DNA of 57,757 nt from the NCBI GenBank assembly GCA_001778375.1, contig MFGV01000034.1:1-57757 (forward strand). Direction: 5' to 3'. Shown here piece after piece: positions 17,701 to 30,900 of the stretch. This DNA is from Candidatus Firestonebacteria bacterium RIFOXYD2_FULL_39_29. Lineage in GTDB: Bacteria; Oederibacteriota; D2-FULL-39-29. The notes under the pieces are model-generated. The model was given only the letters and a program-made list of their open reading frames with translations, ran no database searches and was not told where the DNA came from. Every line of letters begins with the position of its first letter. Positions within the stretch are counted from its first letter, which is position 1. The position numbers and the translations under genes are program-made.

Positions 17701-18611
17701 GGAAGATCGAGCCCGTAACTTCTTATATGATCTTTTATTGAATATCCCGCATAAATCAGAGAATGATTTATTTTCACTAACGGAGAATCCGCATAAGCCG
17801 TAATAAACATTTTAACCGGATGTATTACCGTTTTTGTTTTGAAATTACCTTCCACTGCAACTGTTACCTGAATAGTATTTTTTTCTACAACTTTAACCGA
17901 ATCCACCGAGAAATCAGCGCCCAGTATTTCTTTTGACGGCTCGCTTTCACTCAGCAAAACATTCATCCTTGTATCTGCTGACATTGCTTCAGGAGATACT
18001 ACCGAAGATAGCGAATAATTCAAGAAACATCCCAGGCCTTTCCCTTTTGGCGTAACAGCAGTCGCACCCTTCTTTATATCCGACAGAAATTCCGCTTTCT
18101 TGCCAACTGAAAACGAAATAGCCCCTGTTGACACCGATATACTGTCTTTACCCTCTTCAACTTTAAGATTACTGCTTTTCAAGGGTTTAACATCCGTTCC
18201 GTAAGTTAATACGTAACCCGCCTGCCCTGATTCCGGAATATTGGATAGGAACTCAAGAAGGAGCCACTTTACTTCCCCTTCAGGCCAGTAACAGGTTGGT
18301 TTCCCGCATACAGAGACCGGCTTGCCTTCGGCCGTTTTTAATGAAATATTTTCTGCACTTTTTAGTTCTCCTCTTGGTATAGGCACGGCAAATCTTACCG
18401 GCCAGTTTTTTCTCACACCGCCGATATTTCCCCCGTCCACCGTTAATTTCAGCTCTTTTGATTTTACCGGAGAGTGTCTTTCTATAACAGGGATTTTAAT
18501 CTTATTAACATCCGGAATCGTTCCCGGAACCGGACATTTAGCCTCAACACAGGCAACTCCAACACATACCAAAAATGAAATCATACATCTTAACGAAAAA
18601 CTTTTATACAT
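14715..18611 (-). CDS. Secreted RIFT-barrel / exo-rhamnogalacturonan-lyase-like protein (PcRGLX/YetA type)
   Basis: A ~1298-residue exported protein with a signal peptide ending near ACVEA. The N-terminal ~100 residues after it resemble the RIFT-barrel domain of PcRGLX/YetA proteins (VDGG..GG..KNWPVRFAVPIPRGEL, then GEVKWLLLEF). A long central part rich in Trp, Gly and Tyr looks like an alpha/alpha-barrel carbohydrate-active module. Near residue 890-990 a PKD-like segment follows (VVSVMSGKDYAGVKLDGT...EYEW). After it comes a galactose-binding-like beta domain starting VFKFNFAP, of the sort attached to pectin-degrading enzymes. It probably degrades a plant or algal polysaccharide outside the cell. 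Start at 18611 follows GGAGG; the reading extends to 18647. Confidence 0.6.
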   Translation of the reverse strand: MYKSFSLRCMISFLVCVGVACVEAKCPVPGTIPDVNKIKIPVIERHSPVKSKELKLTVDGGNIGGVRKNWPVRFAVPIPRGELKSAENISLKTAEGKPVSVCGKPTCYWPEGEVKWLLLEFLSNIPESGQAGYVLTYGTDVKPLKSSNLKVEEGKDSISVSTGAISFSVGKKAEFLSDIKKGATAVTPKGKGLGCFLNYSLSSVVSPEAMSADTRMNVLLSESEPSKEILGADFSVDSVKVVEKNTIQVTVAVEGNFKTKTVIHPVKMFITAYADSPLVKINHSLIYAGYSIKDHIRSYGLDLPLAGSEGKSKMSFGMEDGKPVEGISFVQKDDQNYILDSKPAAGRSEGWAKTGNVAAAVKDLWKTYPVAFSVAGANNDLRLKTALFGPEEGAFLDLRYRTGDISAELSALRPCTKGAPGYFVSKLTGNYDGDGSCDARGIQKTHTVIYNFDVTKEGSPDTGTFGKATDKMPLIFCDPEYFASTGVYGIFPSYEAAPEFQNIKNAASVVFDWAFVTRDVNRWYGFIDFGDINASANKPEGDTLPHIFSGGVGWCSGNHYGQAFLSHAFMTNTRKYFDFASTFLQHKVDIDFEHIGGGKIEQTDYGVFTRHNQVHWRGGGEPRQAPITDIIYYYWATGDLVIGDGLKMAIDWINKPAYGRSAILDKSKINISCKCGPMNWPAFLMWETTGDPKYIWFVKPFAKALEELLDAGIGVNYGAGSVDIGTDGKLNISKYGEGGLPTSYFLTYDAYCPLIEYANLTGDKDVVRALLKTAYVLKNANALDFRQYYDTADWFLDYVYGLTGDRAFYNSLEQYRFNKFAKFKGIPKESYTVQSLIDTMGGVRYGLFVPDTNNMGLVITALKPIRFAMHGYLTGKRYPTAVAGKDVVVSVMSGKDYAGVKLDGTKSTVTGANIVEYEWTEEEKGKVKVLSNKAADTIQFKEGLHSVMLRIKDSNGIEAAEKIQITVNPGGVFKFNFAPANVESPLGYIVSNEVYSETAGFGWENKVTVTRGSGYMRPLDNNTVAVPNKTRNAFKIKTSDGLYRVSLGVGHVWGESGNQHLEFEGGKKKIDLTLEKNTTVSFVDIPVEVKGGEFKMEVGGKGEGTTHVAYLCLVQNDKPLEEIKFDSEMIDIKSDFTLARIAPGVDGKLPKPFSPGLKLWKESVKLLKIPVIASGQLPTIETDLAEIPPNSKREISIDVDAKKVPSYYNRVWIDLGVCALKGTTGPVSIIVEGKEVFRSEGLPEKTIMRIRNIGYDLNSMKNNVTFSVSNGDASKSIGVGFIRVDVSSGALYIRKFIW

Positions 18612-18735
18612 AATAACCTCCGGCGAATTTTTTATGTAGTTTAGCATCTATTATATTTGATAAACACAATGGCTTAACCTTATATTCCATGCCTACTATT
18701 ATACACGATATTGGAATTTTATCCATCCCTCGAGC

Positions 18736-18825
18736 TCACGCTCGTTGAATTTCAAGTGATTGTCTATAAATATCACAGAAAATGACAAACCCAACAAAAA
18801 TCATGATTTTTATTGCTTTTATCAT
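18736..18825 (-). CDS. 29-residue hydrophobic small protein or leader ORF
   Basis: A small reading frame, ATG ATA AAA GCA to TGA. It is preceded by AGAGGAG at a spacing of about seven and by a good sigma70-type promoter (18846-18873). The peptide begins with Met-Ile-Lys-Ala-Ile-Lys, has one hydrophobic stretch (IMIFVGFVIFC), and ends in a polar tail. It lies between the giant gene and the lyase-like gene in the same direction, 125 bases before the latter's start. It could be a membrane microprotein or a leader influencing the next gene. No homologue is recognised. Confidence 0.45.
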   Translation of the reverse strand: MIKAIKIMIFVGFVIFCDIYRQSLEIQRA

Positions 18826-18845
18826 TTTCTTGCTCCTCTTGCTAA

Positions 18846-18873
18846 AGTATAACACATTATAATATTCTGTCAA
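18846..18873 (-). promoter_or_regulatory. Sigma70-type promoter upstream of the small ORF and lyase-like gene
   Basis: TTGACA (18873-18868) and TATACT (18851-18846) with a 16-bp spacer on the minus strand. This is the best promoter in the 304-bp gap between the giant gene and the lyase-like gene, and suggests the latter is not simply cotranscribed with the former. Confidence 0.7.
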
Positions 18874-18951
18874 TCCGACCAGACCGCTATTCATATGATT
18901 ATATTGCTATTTATTGGTTTATATTTCCTTTATTTAATAGAGTGTATGATT

Positions 18952-21900
18952 TTATGGTTTTATCAAACCTACCTTACCTATTTTTTTTGAACCATCCGGC
19001 GCAATAACCACATACAAATATACACCCCTGCCTACCGGTTCATTACTTTCATTTTTTCCGTCCCAATCCATCCAACCCAAGTTTCCTTCGTCTGATTCTT
19101 TTATCTCCTTTATCTTCTCTCCGGCTATATTATATATTGTCGCAGTACAATCTATGGGCAGGTTGATTAACTTTAATTTACCGTCAGCTCCGCCATTAGG
19201 GCTATACGGATTCGGATAAGCTATCACATTGTTTAAATTACTGCTGACATATGTCCCAAGTACTCTATAAGTGCTAAAATGATTTACCTGCGCGGTTACT
19301 TTCCCGCCCTTTACCTCCTGCTTACCTTCTACCAATATATATTTGCCGGTTGTTTCATTATAATAAAACATTCTCAAGTTATTTTCGTTTATATCGCCTA
19401 TTTCAGCCGATGTGTAGGGTATTGACACAGGTACTGCACACTCAAAGATCATAGGCTTAAAGGTCCACGGATTAGTGCTTGTATCGAGTTCTCCAAAATC
19501 CCTGCTTATCGGCTTTACTGTATCCCTGTATTTATAACTCGTTCCCGCGCTTGGAGGATTTTCGGTAATTGTAAACCCCACATTTTTACTTCCGCTAAAT
19601 GCTCCTCCCGGTATTTCCACTCTTGTTCCGTCAGCATTAGTTATTATTGTCCCGCTTGTTCCATCAACGCTCGCCGCCTGATATACTTTCACCGTTACCT
19701 CGCCGGTAATATCGCCAAAATCTTTATCAATGACCCTAAAGCCCTGCCTTCCTATAGTACCAAGTGAAACGTTTATTGTAACTTTTCCTGAATCTGTTTC
19801 GGTAAACTGATAATCATTTATCGCGCTTGAAGCTGTATCTGTTGAGACAAATTTAATCTTATCCAAATATCCCGTCACCGGCGTACTATCGGTATAGGCA
19901 GCAATACTTATATTGATCGTTGTTCCGACTATAGCCTCGCTTTCTGCCTGTACAACAAGTCTGTTAACTGTTACAAGTTTAATTGTCTGTACACACGTAC
20001 TTGTATTTCCTACATTATCGAAATATCTGACATTTATTAATTTATTCTCATTTTGACTATTCAGGGTTATTACTTTGCTTCCGGCAGCATACGCCTCCAG
20101 ACCGGACCAGACAGTGCCGCCTTCACTATACTGCATTTGATTCATTCCGCTCAAAGCATCTGTCGCCGAAATATCCAATGTTACAACCGCACTTCTTGTA
20201 TGTGAAGCTCCGCCGTTTATAATTAAACTTCCCTCAGGTCCTGTTGAATCATATGTTATAGTATCCGTTATATCCATGCTGTTCCCCGCATTATCCGTAT
20301 ATCTTACATATACTGTTTGCTCTCCGTCTCCGGATGACAAAGGCCAGGATTTATTTGAGCTAAGACTCTCCGCGGAAGACCAGTCTCCGGCCGATCCCGT
20401 ATTACTAAACTGCATATTCGCTAATCCGCTCCCGGTTCCATCATCAGCTGTTAATGTTAAATTTACCACCGGCACTGAGGTATAAGAATCTCCTCCATTT
20501 ATTATTATTGTCCCTGACGGCGCAATCGTATCCAAGGTTATTACATTTGTTACTGAAGTCGTTGTCCAGTTGCCTGCATTATTGCTGAACCTTGCATACA
20601 CCGTTTTACTTCCCTCTGTTACTCCGTTTAAGCTCCAAGCTTTACTTGTATCATATGCATACACGCTCCAAGTGCTATCATCATTACTTATCTTCATACT
20701 TGCAAGACCGCTTCCTGTAGCTGTTGCCGCCAATGTTAATGTCACTGCCGTACTTTTCACATACTGCGCCCCTCCGTTTATACTTACACTGCAGCTTGTA
20801 GGCAATGCTGTATCTAGTGTTATACTATCCGTCGCAGTCGAACTCCAATTTCCTGCGTTATCTTTAAATCTTACAGAAACAGTCTTACTTCCGTCTCCCG
20901 CTATTAACGTCCATGTCTGGCTTGTCGCATACGCATAATCAGTCCAGCTGCTTCCGTTATTGCTTATCTGCATGCTTACCAACCCGCTTCCGGTCCCGTC
21001 TGATGCCGACAACGTTAATGTCACGCTTGTACTTGTTGTATAGGAATCTCCGGAGTTAACATTTATACTGCAGCTTGTCGGCGCGGTTCCATCCAATATT
21101 ATCGTATCCGTTACCGCTGTTGACCAGTTCCCTGCGTTATCACTAAACTTTGCATAGACTGTCTTACTACCGTCCACAGTTGCCAGCGTCCACACTTTTA
21201 TTGCTCCATATACTTCAGGTGTTGACCAGCTTCCGGCCAATCCGGTATTACTAAACTGCATCTGTCCCATTCCTGATCCGCTGTCTGTTCCAGACAATGT
21301 CAGGGTTACATTTGTGCTGTTTGTATATACTGCATTTCCATTCACTACAATACTACAGCCGGTAGGCGCAGTTACATCCACTATCGTTACTGTTCCGGCT
21401 ACCACATTGCCGCTTACTATTGCATTTCCTGCAAGATCCTGTACTCCCGTTACTGTTACCGCAAATGTATTCCCTTGCGTATATGAAACTCCGGTTATTG
21501 TCGCTACATTATTCGCATACGTTAATGTCGCGCTCGTCAGGTCTGTAGCGGCTCCTCCCGTGGGTGACGCTACTTTGTAATTCCCTTTTATTGTTGCCGT
21601 CGATAACGACACGTCCTCGCTGAATGTTATATTTACTGCGGCGGTATTTACCACTGCCGTTACGATTGTAGGCGCTGTGGTATCTGCCAATGCAACATAT
21701 TTTATTGCACTGGTTGTATTTGTTCCTCCGTCTGTTGTGACTCTTACATCATATGTTCCCGCTGTTATTCCTGCATTTATTACCGCATTCTGTATCTCCG
21801 TATCGCTTACCACGCTGTACGCGTTTGTTATTGTTACCGTTGACGCTCCCGTCATCTGAAGCATTGTTACCTTGTTTGATCCTAACCCGCCAAAGAATCC

Positions 21901-24900
21901 GCTGCCATATATTCCTATTGTGTTTGTCAGATGCCTGTATCCGCTGTTTGAAACCACAGTTGTTACTACAGGGGCAGGCGGATTTACTACAAAATCTACT
22001 CCGCTTCCTTCTCCCATACTGCTTGTTACTTTCATCTGATACGTTCCGGCGTTTATTGTATTCGGGATTACAATACTGTTTATCGCTGTATCGCTTAGTA
22101 CGCTATATCCTGTTATTGTTGTAGTCGTAGGGCTGGTATACAGTTTAATTGCCGTCACATCCGATGAGGATTTCCCTCCGTAGAAACTGCTTCCGGTTAT
22201 TGTCACAGTTACACTCTGACTATATCCTGTAGTGTTTGGAGTTATCGTTGCTATTACAGGCGCTGTTACTCCTACTAATGTATATTTGCTATTCGCACTT
22301 GTTAAACTTATTCCGGCTAAAGTCGTTACTTTTACATCATACGTCCCGCCTGCGAAACCTGACGGAATAATTGAATTTTGTATCTCCGTATCACTTATTA
22401 CGCTGTATGTATTCGTTATTGTTAATGTTGAAGTTCCTGTTAACTGGATCATAGTTACGCAATTACTTCCGGCTCCGCCGAAGAATCCGCTTCCTGTTAT
22501 CTTTATTGTATTATTTACATTATTATTTCCTGTATTTGTAGTAATAGTTGATACTACAGGCAAAGGAGCTGTTACTATATATGGAACACCTGCGCTGTTT
22601 CCTCCTCCGGTTGCTGCTACAACATTATATGTTCCGGCTAACAATGTGCCCGGTATTATTACTCCGGTTATACTTGTATCTGAAGCTACACTATATGCGG
22701 TTGTTATAGTTGTTGTTTCTGCCTTTATACTACTCACATCAGAGCTGTTTGTCCCGCCAAAGAATCCGGAACCGGCTATCGATAATGTTACGCTCTGGCT
22801 ATATGTCCCTGTGTTCGGGGTTATTGTTGTTATAGCCGGCGCTGTTGTTGTTAATATTAACTTCCCTGTTGAATTTGTATTGCTTCCCTGGGTTGAGGCA
22901 ACTATCACATCATACGTTCCGGCTTTCGTTTTTAACGGAACTACCGCGCTGTTTATTACGCTGTCAGAAATACATGTCCAGCCGGATAAGCCGGTGTCTG
23001 TCCCCAATCTGATTTTTACTGCAGTGACACAGGAACTGGAAGTACCGGCGTAGAAGTTTTGCCCCGTTATTGTTATTGTATTTATTTGAAGGTTTGTTGC
23101 GGGGGACGGGGTTATAATTGTGACAATGGGCATGCTGTTTGCCATATTTATGACACCCGATGTTCCCAGCTTATTATTACCATCTATTACTCTTATTGCC
23201 ACAGGATTTTCCACCTTGCTGTACGTATTGGTAAATGTCATTGTACCATCTATTATTCTTACATTTATTATCCCCAGTGTGCCTGTTCCTGTAATTACAG
23301 TCAGCCCAACCGTAGGTGAGCATTGCACTGTATTTCCACTGCTATCCCTCGCTCTTATGTATAATGAAAACCCTCCAATGTCAGCTATAGCAGGGGCGGT
23401 TACTTCATAAGACGCAATACCGCTTGCTGATGTAGTTGTTAAAATTGTGGTCGCAGCTATTGCGCTTGATGCCGCTGAAACTACAGTTGTTGTTACACTG
23501 CTTGGAGATGTCAATAATGCGCTGAATTTACCGTCAGAATCACTTGTGCAATTCAAAATATTCAATGTTCCTGCCGTTGATGTTAAAGTTACGTTGTTGT
23601 TATAAACACCCCGGCCCCCGGCATCCTTTACTATTCCTTCCACAACAACCATCTGACCCGCCAGGCATGATTTCGGAAGAGTTGTAAGCGTCATGCTTGA
23701 TGCCGACAGGGTAAATGAGATTTTACCGCTTAAGCTATTCTTTCCGGCTCCGCTGATTTTTATTTTAATATTTTCCGCCGCAGTGTATGTTATTGATATC
23801 GTTACCGAGCTGTCCGCGTTATTTGTTATAACTGCCGTTGTCTGACTTAAACTCCCGCTCCCCGGAGTTACTTCATCACCGGCTAATACCGCGCTCAATG
23901 TTACCGGAACCGAGCCGGATAATACCGCGGGCGCCCCGTTTATATCCAACGCTTTTATTTTCACGACAAACGGCTGATTTATCAAAGATGAAGATGCTGT
24001 CTCCAGCATAAAACTTTCCACAGTAGATTTTCCCGTCGGCACCGTTAACTGGGAATATACTGAAGCGTTTAAATTGTCCGTGCTATTTGCATTAACAACA
24101 TAATTTATATCAGCACTGTTAAAAGAGTATAAAACAACTCTTGCCTCTCCATTAATATCCGTTGTTGCCAATGTCGACGATAAAGAACCTGCTCCGCCCA
24201 GACTGAAGTTAACCGGTTTATCCTTAACAGCAACCGAACCCGAGGTCAGCTTCGCGGTTATTATACTGCTGCTGTTTAATTTTACACTGGAAGGATCTGA
24301 AGCTAATTGAAGTATATAAGGGCTCGTTGAAGTTCCCAGAATATTTACAGTACCTGAAATCAATCCTCCGGAGACGGCTGTAATTGTATTCTGCCCTATT
24401 ACAGGATAAAAATAAAGATACGTAGCCCCGGCACCGGTAAAATCCGCTTTTCCCAAAACATCCGTTGCCGAAGTTATCGTTGTAACGGATGACCAGGTCG
24501 AGGAGGCGTATTTTTTAAAACTGGTTCCGGAACCCGCAATAAACGTTACCGGAGTAGTTGCCACGCCTATCGCGGCACCGGTTCCGTCCGTTACCCGGGC
24601 GTATATATCTTTTTCCAGAATGTTAAGCGAAGTAGAAGTTGTTGTTTGCAGAGATGAAGGCGCAACTAATTTTAATTTTGCCCCTGCAGGCAGGGAACTT
24701 ATACTCTGTATTGTAATATCTTTAGTTACGGAAGAACAAGCTGCCCTGATTGTATTATTTCCCGAAGCGGTAACACTTTGATACCTTGTTGTTACAACTC
24801 CAAATGCATCTGATATACCTGATGCAGAACTAAAACTGCCTGTCCCGCTTACTACGCTAAATGAAACTGTGCCTCCTTTAACAGGATACCCGCTGCTGTC

Positions 24901-27900
24901 TCTCAAAATTGCGGTAATATCCGAACTTCCGGAATTATTCAACAATATTACCGGATATGCGCTTAATTCAAGGCTTCCCGCGCTGACTACATTTAAACCG
25001 GCAGTTCCCGTAACTCCCGCGGCTGACGCGCTTAAAGCTACTGCTCCCGGAGTTCCTCCCGCGGTATATTGAATCGTTGCTTCTCCCGTTGAAGTTGTCG
25101 CCGCGTTACTCGCGCTTAAAGAACCTCCCCCGGACACTTTTGAAAAGTTAATCGTAAAACCTGAAAAAAGTACAGGGTTTCCTAAAAGATCAAATATCTT
25201 TGCTTTTAAAACAGCTGCTGTATTCGGCATTATCGAATCATCACAGGTAAGCGTAATATTTCCTATTTTTACTCCTGTTAAAAATACAGAAGTAACAATT
25301 CCCTGAAATTCCGCATTTACTATATTGGATCCTTCATTAGCTCCTAATGTTAAATTCACCGTTACAGTTCCGGAACTATCAGTTACGGCACTGGAGTTGT
25401 CTAAACCTCCTCCGCCGCCGGCTACCGTAAAATTAACAGTCTGCCCGTTTACACCCTGACCTGAAGAATTTGTTACTCTCGCACTTAACTGTAAACTTTG
25501 ACCGCATAAACCCGCGGGCTGCGCTGTTGTGTTAACCAAACTATACCCTAATCTTGTAATTGTTAAGATATGTGTTATAGTGCCGGAACCGGCAGACAAT
25601 GAAACCACAGTTGTTGATCCATAGCTCATATCGGAAAGTCCAAGATGCAACTTCCCATTGTTATCAGTAATATATGATGATAAAGTTGTTGTAGAAGTCG
25701 AAGTCTTATTTAATGGAGCCGGATTATAAGTTGCTATGGTTCCCGTACCGCTTAGTTTAGTATAATTAACTGTTCCATAAGAGATGGGATTGCCGGAACC
25801 GTCTTTTAACTGCGGATAAAACTCATTGGTAGAACTGCTCAGGTTTGTTATTACCGGGTTAGATGGCTCTGTAATCTGCGCGGGAGCCAATCCGGTTATT
25901 GAGACGGTACTGCTGCACACTCCGCTGCTTAATGTTATATTTCCGGTTCCCGCTGCGCTTGTATAAGTATTTCTGGCTAATCCCATGCTGTCTGTTGTCA
26001 ATACCGTGCTTGAAAGTGTACCGATATTTTTAGTGTATGTCACATTAGTGCTGCCCACCGGATTCCCGCTCGCGTCCTTTAAAAATGACATTAATTCTAA
26101 AGATGCTCCAGTCGCGATACTTGTCGAACAGTCTTTCAATATTATATTCGCAGTCCCGAATGTCCAGGGTTTTCTGAATACTGTTTCAATCGTTGAAACA
26201 GTTCCGGCTCTCACATCCGCGGTATCGCTGTAACTTATAACATTATTATTGTCAGTTACGCGTATTTTTATTTTCTCCGCTTTATTATAAGTTTCATTCG
26301 TAATTGTTATCGTTCCGGATGACAATGTTCCCGAAACAACACTTAATGATCCTGCAGCCGGTGAAGATACGGAATCATACATGACAGGAGCTATATTAAT
26401 ACTGCTGTTCGCGGCCGAAGTATTTTCATATCTGTCTTTTGCCGTAATTGCAGCCGTGAAATTCGTATTAATATTTACCGGTGAAGGAACACTGACAGTA
26501 TAATGATCTGTGTCTCCGGCTATTGTTGTTATATCAGTTTGCGCAAACACAAGAGTATCTGTTGTTTCCACTTTGATTGTATTTAACACCAAAACCGTAT
26601 TACCAACATAACTAACGCTTGCTTTTCCTGTTTCATCGGTCACCACAAAATCCAATCCTAAATTTCCTCCTCCGGCTGTGATTTTTACATTTAATTTCAG
26701 ACCCGCCACAGGATTATTACTTCCGTCTTTCGGCTCAATTAAAATATTGCATCTTGTTCCCGCTTTTAAACTTATCGTTTCAGGTGTTAAGCCTATGCTG
26801 GAAATGGTATTTGCTCTTACAATAACATTACTCTTTATTAAACTACCGCTGCTAACCTGAACAGAATTTACTTCGTTCGCGTTTATGGTAAGTGTAACAG
26901 CTGCTTCCCCGTTTGTATTCGTTACCGCCGTACTCAAACTTAAAGTTCCGGTTCCTTGTGTAACTGCAAAAGTTATTACCGTCCCGCTTGTTTTTATTTG
27001 GTTACCATATATATCAAGCACCTTCCCTCTTATTGTAACTACCTCCCCCGCGGCGGCCTGTTCCTTGGAAGGCGTACCTTCTACTTTTGAAGGTTTTGTA
27101 TCATCCGCTATTACAGTTATTACATCGCTTAATCCTGTTTTTCCTTTTATATCCACCGCTTTAATTCTGATCCCCGCGGTCTCGACTTTTGTATATCCGA
27201 AAAGATCTGTCATTGTTCCGTTACTGAGCCCTATACTCGGGCTGAGTAATTCCGCACCGGCGGGATTTGTCGGAACATCCCCCATCATTGCTTTTAAACC
27301 TATTTTTATATTAGTGCTCACTACGGGCAATATTACCGTCTCAGCAACATCACTGTACGCGGTAATTGTAATATTTGCCATCGCGCCCGCTTTTACGGTC
27401 AAAGGCGTTACAAATTTATAATGGTCAGGAACAGCAGCCGTTACATTTACTAAACATGTAAGTTTTGTTCCTGATGTTTTTATGACTCTTATTGTATTTA
27501 CTCCTTCATTTGGTCCTGTTATTAATTGCGTGAAATATGAATTTGTCGTAGATGAAGGATCTACTGCTCCGCCGCCGGCAGTCACCTCGTAAGTCATAAC
27601 CGAATTCCAGGGAAATGATGTTCTTTTTCCTGTACCATCCAGTCCGTATATTGTAATTTTGCTTATATCTCCCGGAAATACACAAGACGGGCTGGTATCT
27701 CCCTCCATTCCTACAGCGGTAGTTGAATTCCCGGCTGTTGTAAAATATAAAAACGGATACTTCTTGCTTCCATAACTATTTACATATCCGGACGCGTCTT
27801 TTGAGATTACACGGTACCCGTATTTCGTTGAAAGATTTAATCCGGTTAAGGTCACCAAATGGGTAGTTACCGGAGTACTGTACTCCGGAGATACAAACAG

Positions 27901-30900
27901 ATCCGACCATCTTGATACATCTCCATAAGTATTATTAACTGAATAGTAACCTGTCGGGCAATAAACAGCGTATTCCACCTGGCTTGTACTTGCTATATTT
28001 GTTGTCCAGGATATTACGGCTGTATTTGTTGTAGTCACCGCGGAAGTACCTGAAATAGCAGGACCTCCCATTGTTGCTTCATATTCATCGGTATATTGAC
28101 TCATTGTGCCTAATGCATCGGCTAAGGCCATTCTATACCTGTAGGTTGTACCTGATACCGCTGTCGTATCCTTCCAAGTACAATTGTTTGTTCCTACATA
28201 TACTGACTGCCAATCTCCTAAAGGCAGTGTTTTACGCTCCACATAAACAGTTTTAATATAAGCCGAATAATAATCCACTTGTTCATTTACTACAGCTTCT
28301 CCCATAACAGAAATTCCCGTCCCGCCGGAAGGATATGTGCAATATTTCATATATGGTGTCGGTGTTTCTGTTTTTATCCTGATAATATTACCTATTTCAG
28401 GAGATATAATCTTTCCCGCTGACAGTACATCCGTTTTGGCATCCCCGTCTATGTATTCTTTCCCGTTATCTTTTACAACATCATAATATCCCCTGTAAAC
28501 CAGCCCTGTACTATCAAGCTTCTCTGTATCTCCGGCAAGAAAATCCATGCTTCCTTTCTGATTTATTTTAAACGAAGGCCAGATACCATCCGCTGTAAAT
28601 ATCCTTAAATACGTTCTTCCGGCTTTGACATACTCGCGCATAGGAGTATCCGAAAGACTCTCAACAGAATACATGGATAATTCATTCTTTAATGTAATAT
28701 CACTGCAATACACGACTGTAGAAGTTCCGGAAATTCCGGCATTTACGAACATTATATATGGGTTCGACCAATCTACTCCTTTATCCGAAGAATATTTAAC
28801 AGAAACATTATAATATCCGTCACCCCTGTTTATTATACTTAATATCTCCCCGGGATGCGTTATATATGACCCTGAAACCGGCAGCACAAAATCTAATCTG
28901 CAATTATTTAAAATATCCACAGTATGATTTAAAAACTTCGCGGTCTTTGCCTTCGCTTCTCCTTCAGGAGAAGATGTCCCGTCATACAAAGGCGATAAAA
29001 TACTTTCCACTACAGGCTTGTATGCGCCAAAATAATATAAGTAATTTAAATTATACGACGGCATTCTGTTATTGGAAACCTTAATAATTCTAAGATATCC
29101 GCTATTTGTATTTCCGGATATCTGGCATGAGCTTGTTGTTTTTAAATAAATTGTCGGGGTAACACCTGTACTCGTATTGGCATTAGCGGCAAAACTTAAC
29201 GCGGCATTTACGCCTAAATTATCACATATCACCGGTATCTGATTATTATCATCCCTGTTGTAAAATATTCCTTTGAAACTATATCCGCCTTGCAGTTCAC
29301 TATTCACAAAGTCCATCTGTTTACTTCCAATTTTTCCGCTATCGTCAGTTGTATCAACACCGACATACTTATGATCACCGTAGCTGAAACTAAAATACCT
29401 CGCACCTATGCTGCTTTCCCATAATTTATGACTGTTTGAATCAGCAGGACCGGAACAATCCGTATCTCCAGGCACCATATACACAGGCACATTATATTTT
29501 CTTAATGTTTCAGTCAAATACTGAAAGTTACTCTCACTGCTTGATCCTAAAATATTTCCTGTTATTATTACAAACTCAGGATTAATCAGCTTTATGTTGT
29601 CAAGCATTGTATTTAAATCACTTTTTCCCATTCCGTGCGTCGGCGCAGATATATGTATAAAATAATAGTCGCTTTTTATCTCTTTTATAACCTTGACGGA
29701 ATTTACCGAAGTATCATTACCGCCGGAATAACTCACATATAAATCGTACATATCTTCATACGCGCTTCCCGGAACAGCTGCCGTTATATTCCATAATGCC
29801 TTGCTCGTATCATAACTTGCGGTTACAGTAAGATTAACCGTGGTGTTTAATTTTTTTAAACCGGCCGTCCATCCGGATACTGAAGGCGATGCTTTGCATT
29901 TTATATTAAAACTTTCTCCTCTTTTAACAATGGTTGGCAATGTTACTTTTGGCGACTGTATTAAACCGGCATTTATACTCGCCTCTTCAAAAATATATAC
30001 ATATCCGTATTTTCCGGTAACTATTAATTTATTATTCGCAATTATGACAGGCCCAAAATCTACATTATCGGGATTATAGAATCTCCAGACTATCTCTCCG
30101 GTATCTTTATTGCACGCATACAGCACTCCTTTGTTCCAGGTAGTAAAATATACGGTATTTCCGGAAATACACGAGGTCTGAACATAACTAAATTTCCCTT
30201 CCGTTCTCGTTTTCCATTTCAACTCTCCCGTAGCTGCATTTACTGCAAAAAAGTACCCGTCTTTACTGCCAAAATACACTACGCCGTCAGCTACTATAGG
30301 CTGTGATGACACCGAATGTACAAGATTGATGGCCGGATATACACAATTAACAAAAGGAATACTATAGTCATATAACTTCAATCCTTCTGCGTAGTTATAA
30401 CGCCATATTTCATTACCTGTTTTTGCGTCCAAACAATACAATATACCCTGATAATTTATACTGCCTCTGTAAGTATTTCCACCTTCTGTTCCTGTGCAAT
30501 AAATCTTTCCGTTCTCATAACAAAACGAAGGCATAAATTGATCGGGTTTGCCAACTTCAAATTTGCTGTTTCCGGTCTCTCTGTCAACCGCGTGAAGATG
30601 TCCGTACCATGAGTAATATACGGTATCCTCGGCAACACAAGGAATACAAATATACGCATTCGGAACATTAAAATAACCGGAAAAAGGAGCCTCCAATTTA
30701 AACGGTTGTGTACTGTAGGCCTCCTGTGCAGCGTCCCTTATCCATTTATAAAGTCCCTGAGAAGTGGAATAATCTTCAACCGGATAAGGAGCCCCGCAGG
30801 TGATAGCTTGAGAATTCCCGTCATCAAGACCGTATATGCCGTAAAAAAATCCGTTATAGAAAACACTGCTGCCTCTGTGAACAGGCATATGCTGCCAGCT

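Noticed and set aside
22232-23053. Open plus-strand frame of 273 codons inside the giant gene
   Set aside because: It is the antisense shadow of the IPT-domain array; its Val/Pro-rich translation follows from the repeated Thr/Asn/Gly codons on the other strand.
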